Part shown: in pieces, positions 61,589 through 64,000 of the stretch | Numbering within the stretch: the stretch's first letter is position 1 | How the letters are laid out: every line of letters starts with the position of its first letter | Source of the DNA: Gracilimonas sp965227785 | GTDB taxonomy: Bacteria > Bacteroidota > Rhodothermia > Balneolales > Balneolaceae | Length of the DNA: 64,000 nt | NCBI RefSeq assembly: GCF_965227785.1 | Contig: NZ_OZ245785.1 | Location: 1,984,001 to 2,048,000 of the forward strand | Direction: 5' to 3' | Notes under the pieces: generated by a model | Databases searched by the model: none | The model's input: the letters and a program-made list of their open reading frames with translations, nothing else | What the model was told of the DNA's origin: nothing | Made by a program: the position numbers and the translations under genes

Positions 61589-62161
61589 CTAAATTTTATC
61601 AAGGGGTTTGCGTTCCGGGTTTTGCAGCTTTTGGTAGTCACTCATGCTCATCCCCGTTATTTCTTTGAACTGGCGTGATAAATGTTGAAGGTTTTTATAT
61701 CCTAATTGATACGCAATCTCACTGAAGCTGAGATTTCCATACTCCACACGTTCTTTGGCTTTTTCAATCTTCAGGCGGATAAAATATTTCTCGATCGTAA
61801 TTTCTTCTTTCCTGGAAAAAACGCGGGATATAGTCGCGTAACTTTTAGCAAGCTTCTTAGCCAGGTAATCCGATAATGAAGTCTCATCGGTTTCGAGGTC
61901 TCCGGATTCCACCCATTCTATCAATGTTGTTTTAACCTTTTCAGTCAGAACGGAATCTTCGTCTTTAATCAGACCAAAGTTGAAGCGCTCCAGTTCTTTC
62001 TCAATTTCTTTAAGAGTGGGGTGATGGCCCTGGCGGGTTACTTCTGCTTTTCCAAGCTGAACATGATCTACTTTGAGTCCAAGAGCAGAAAGCGCGGTTT
62101 CTATGACCATCTCACAGCGGTCACAAACCATGTTTTTGATATGCAGCGTCATTTTTTCCAT
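61589..62161 (-). CDS. One-component regulator: HMA-like MVCxxC domain fused to AraC helix-turn-helix (paralogue B)
   Basis: A 190-residue paralogue of regulator A at 57.8 kb. The N-terminal module LHIKNMVCDRCEMVIETAL keeps the MVCxxC site and the beta-alpha-beta-beta-alpha-beta plan; the C-terminus repeats the AraC HTH (SDYLAKKLAKSYATISRVFS, SEIAYQLGYKNLQHLSRQF). HIKNMVC, LxKKxxKxY, EIAYxLGY and QHxSRQFK are shared exactly or almost so. It heads the minus-strand operon with the TauE/SafE permease and the ICMT-like gene. Its position mirrors that of regulator A. The metal or thiol ligand is inferred only from the CxxC site. Confidence 0.85.
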   Translation of the reverse strand: MEKMTLHIKNMVCDRCEMVIETALSALGLKVDHVQLGKAEVTRQGHHPTLKEIEKELERFNFGLIKDEDSVLTEKVKTTLIEWVESGDLETDETSLSDYLAKKLAKSYATISRVFSRKEEITIEKYFIRLKIEKAKERVEYGNLSFSEIAYQLGYKNLQHLSRQFKEITGMSMSDYQKLQNPERKPLDKI

Positions 62162-62303
62162 AGCATCAATGTAAACAGAAGTGGAAGAAACTGCATTCAG
62201 CCAAAACCTGCGTTATCTGATTCGGAAAAAAACTTATCGAATTATTGATGCTCAATATCCAATAATGAATAGAGGAGTAAATTCCTTGAATATTCGGACT
62301 TGG

Positions 62304-62666
62304 CTATTCAGTCCCTTTATCTGACCACACCGCAAATTCATTCCCACTGGGTTCGGTGAAATGAAAGCGTCGCCCACCGGGAAAGGAAAAGGTATCTTGC
62401 ACAATTTCAGCCCCGGCTTTTTTCACCTTTTCTTTAGTGGCTTCGAGATCTTTACTATAGAATACGATCAGCGCCGCACCCGTTTCAGTAGTCGATTTCT
62501 TTTCTGATTTATAAAAACCTCCATTTATTCCCTCACCCGAAAAATCACAATACTCCGGTCCATAATCCGTAAACTCCCAGTCAAAAGCATTTCTGAAAAA
62601 GGATTTGGTGGCATCAAGGTCAGCGGACGGAAATTCTACATAATCAATTTTTTCGTGTTTGCTCAT
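62304..62666 (-). CDS. VOC-family (glyoxalase/bleomycin-resistance fold) protein
   Basis: A 120-residue single VOC domain: VEFPSADLDATKSFFRNAFDWEFTDYG at the start and a late strand FPGGRRFHFTEPSGNEFAVWSD carrying the second metal-ligand region. The family contains glyoxalases, dioxygenases and resistance proteins, and the substrate cannot be told. It is monocistronic, with 142 and 131 bases of non-coding DNA on its two sides. The first of these contains only AT-rich sequence. Confidence 0.9.
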   Translation of the reverse strand: MSKHEKIDYVEFPSADLDATKSFFRNAFDWEFTDYGPEYCDFSGEGINGGFYKSEKKSTTETGAALIVFYSKDLEATKEKVKKAGAEIVQDTFSFPGGRRFHFTEPSGNEFAVWSDKGTE

Positions 62667-62797
62667 ATCCTTCCTTTTCCGAAAAATGTAAATAATAACG
62701 AACTGTACTCCAACAGTTTATAAGCCCAATCTGCGAGGTTTGGTTTAGAGGTTTTCCTTGGCTATCATTTTAGCAAAACAGAAGAAGGTTATTATCT

Positions 62798-63457
62798 ATG
62801 AAAGAAAAGATTTACAGTTATGAAAACGAAGAGATCAAAGTCACCTGGGACCTAAAGCGATGCATCCACGCTGAAGAATGTGTTCACGGGCTACCCGATG
62901 TTTTTGACCCCAACCAAAAACCCTGGATACAGCCTGAACAGGCTGAAACCGGGAGCCTGACGGAAGTCATTGAACGATGCCCCACGGGAGCCCTGCATTA
63001 TGAAATAAAGGAGTCGGAGAAGAAGGAAAAGGCTCCCGGGCAAAATGTAATCACTATAGAGAAAGACGGACCTATTTATATTCACGGCGAAGTGGTGATC
63101 CGGGATATGGACGATAATGTCGTGCTCAAAGATACGCGGGTTGCCATGTGCCGGTGTGGCAAGTCGAAGAACAAACCCCTTTGTGATAACTCCCATATTG
63201 ACGCTGGCTTCAAGGCCGATACCTCCTACAATCCGGAGCGTCTTCGCACCGAACCAGTGAATGGCAAGGGTGGAGAGCTCTCCATCAAACTGTTTGATAA
63301 TGCACCCTTTCTGGTACAAGGTAATTATGATCTTGTAGGCGAAGAAACGGGACGGGAAACCTGCAGCAAGAAAATGAGTTTTTGCCGGTGTGGAGGATCT
63401 CATACGAAGCCATTTTGCGATGGAACCCATAAAAAAATCGGGTTCGTTTCTGAATAA
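62798..63457 (+). CDS. Fusion of a divergent ferredoxin domain with two CDGSH iron-sulfur domains
   Basis: A 219-residue cytoplasmic protein with three likely iron-sulfur units. Residues 10-70 form a divergent single-cluster ferredoxin (C22, C28, C61 in RCIHAEECVHG and ERCPTGAL). Two CDGSH modules follow: C118, C120, C129, H133 in CRCGKSKNKPLCDNSH, and C196, C198, C207, H211 in CRCGGSHTKPFCDGTH. The first has CDNSH instead of CDGSH but all four ligands are kept, giving 2Fe-2S sites with three Cys and one His. Electron transfer or cluster donation is likely. The gene is alone; two open gaps flank it. Confidence 0.92.
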   Translation: MKEKIYSYENEEIKVTWDLKRCIHAEECVHGLPDVFDPNQKPWIQPEQAETGSLTEVIERCPTGALHYEIKESEKKEKAPGQNVITIEKDGPIYIHGEVVIRDMDDNVVLKDTRVAMCRCGKSKNKPLCDNSHIDAGFKADTSYNPERLRTEPVNGKGGELSIKLFDNAPFLVQGNYDLVGEETGRETCSKKMSFCRCGGSHTKPFCDGTHKKIGFVSE

Positions 63458-63524
63458 TGGCTATCGTTATTTGTATGATCGTCAATCGTATAATCATTAG
63501 CTTTTAAGCTTAAATTCCACTTTC

Positions 63525-63535
63525 CGAATAACGAA
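63525..63535. repeat. TTCGTTATTCG short repeat, inverse copy 2
   Basis: CGAATAACGAA is the inverse of the word at 56473-56483, set in a 99-base non-coding stretch between the CDGSH gene and the DUF423 gene. The evidence for a dispersed family is weak. Confidence 0.25.
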
Positions 63536-63556
63536 TAACCATTAACGAAGCACGAA

Positions 63557-63934
63557 ATGTCCAATCCAAAAATCATTCTTGCCGTTGCAGCTTTCTTACT
63601 CGCTATTGCAGTGGCAGCCGGTGCTTTCGGCGCCCATGCGTTAAAGAACACCCTGAGTGCAGAACGGCTTGAGACCTGGCAAACAGCAGTTCAATATCAC
63701 GCATGGCATGCTTTGGGACTCATGCTTATCGCCCTTATCGGAGCTCAGTTTCAGATTGTGGTAACCTGGCCGGCTTCTCTGATTCTGGCCGGTATACTTA
63801 TTTTCTCCGGCAGCCTGTATGTCTTATGCTTGTCGGGAGTAAGCTGGCTTGGAGCCATCACGCCCTTAGGCGGCGTGGCTTTTATTGCCGGATGGGTAAT
63901 GCTTGGGATTCAGGTTTTGAAAAATGCACATTGA
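63557..63934 (+). CDS. DUF423 (YgdD-like) membrane protein
   Basis: A 125-residue protein with four membrane segments. The family signature is visible: the N-terminal AAGAFGAHALKNTLSAERLETWQTAVQYH is split over the first loop, then HALGLMLIALIG and a final FSGSLYVLCLSGVSWLGAITPLGG. Function is unknown; the E. coli homologue is YgdD. The stop overlaps the next gene by 11 bases. Confidence 0.9.
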   Translation: MSNPKIILAVAAFLLAIAVAAGAFGAHALKNTLSAERLETWQTAVQYHAWHALGLMLIALIGAQFQIVVTWPASLILAGILIFSGSLYVLCLSGVSWLGAITPLGGVAFIAGWVMLGIQVLKNAH

Positions 63935-64000
63935 GGCGTTCTATAACTATTGCCTGTCGCTTCCCGGGGTTTCGGAAGACTTCCCCTTTGGAGAAGATAC
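63924..64000 (+). CDS. MmcQ/YjbR-like protein, 3' end cut by window edge
   Basis: Only the first 25 codons are in the window: MHIEAFYNYCLSLPGVSEDF and then PFGED. This matches the start of the MmcQ/YjbR family, small proteins with a CyaY-like fold that may bind DNA. The ATG at 63924 overlaps the end of the DUF423 gene by 11 bases, so the two are probably cotranscribed. Confidence 0.75.
   Translation, partial: MHIEAFYNYCLSLPGVSEDFPFGED

Noticed and set aside
1..64000. Prophage, insertion sequence, CRISPR array or toxin-antitoxin pair
   Set aside because: No transposase, integrase, phage structural gene, Cas protein, regularly spaced repeat or paired small toxin-antitoxin genes could be found on either strand.

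Overview
The window looks like a chromosomal segment from a free-living, probably salt-adapted member of the Bacteroidetes/Balneolota/Rhodothermota side of the tree; a Balneolales-like marine bacterium is my best guess. The sequence evidence is a PorQ-like type IX secretion protein, a secreted protein with a type IX C-terminal sorting domain, a DksA-family protein of the cysteine-poor Bacteroidetes form, a eukaryote-like long IleS, Bacteroidetes-type promoters (TTG, about 20 bp, TATCTTTG) in front of both tRNA genes, few clear Shine-Dalgarno sites and a BCCT osmolyte transporter. Nothing in the window points to a prophage, insertion sequence or CRISPR array. Coding density is very high: no gene-free stretch exceeds 300 bases, the longest being 2153-2402 (250 bases, holding a hairpin repeat).

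Layout. 1-2.2 kb: BCCT transporter (5' end outside the window) and a tandem universal stress protein. 2.4-8.3 kb: yajC and a RibB whose C-terminal RibA-like domain has lost its zinc cysteines, then the opposite-strand ileS-dksA-lspA cluster. 8.4-11.9 kb: a five-gene operon with a low-molecular-weight phosphatase, a fructosamine-kinase-family protein, a signal-less BtuF-like protein, a lipoprotein hydrolase and a DUF1801 protein. 12-27.5 kb: mixed metabolism and signalling, with an SDR-ALDH-YhdH cassette, Kelch and M28 lipoproteins, a multi-PAS kinase with its receiver, a FrnE-like DsbA, a DUF2911 lipoprotein, a HisKA_2 kinase, an enoyl-CoA hydratase and an APS-reductase-like CysH. 27.5-33.6 kb: type IX cargo, cutA, tRNA-Leu(UAG) and the conserved tig-clpP-clpX run. 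33.7-40.1 kb: a membrane kinase facing a sigma factor, then the aroC-TPR-LysM/RlpA-CPBP operon and porQ.

40.2-50.4 kb is largely envelope biology: MlaE-MlaF-MlaD lipid transport, a PpiD-like periplasmic chaperone, the ribD-ribE pair, and on the other strand an FtsB/DivIC-like protein, a ROK sugar kinase and LptD. 50.5-57.6 kb holds a secreted PLD-SNase-HhH fusion, tRNA-Lys(UUU), a thioredoxin-like protein, HIT and aroQ, a polysaccharide flippase, a NYN protein with a cold-shock-like C-terminus, a DUF308 membrane protein and a phosphodiesterase.

57.7-62.2 kb is the most distinctive block. Two paralogous regulators, each an N-terminal metal-binding-like MVCxxC module fused to a C-terminal AraC helix-turn-helix, sit at the heads of two converging operons. 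One carries a Zn/Cd-class P1B ATPase, the other a TauE/SafE permease and an isoprenylcysteine methyltransferase-like membrane enzyme. I read this as a metal-responsive export/detoxification locus with self-contained one-component sensors. The window ends with a VOC protein, a ferredoxin-CDGSH-CDGSH fusion, a DUF423 protein and the first 25 codons of a YjbR/MmcQ-type gene.

Riboflavin genes are split (ribB at 2.9 kb, ribD-ribE at 44.7 kb), and the window contains no GTP cyclohydrolase II with intact zinc ligands. Shikimate-pathway genes are also split (aroC, aroQ). All assignments come from reading motifs by eye; no database search was run.
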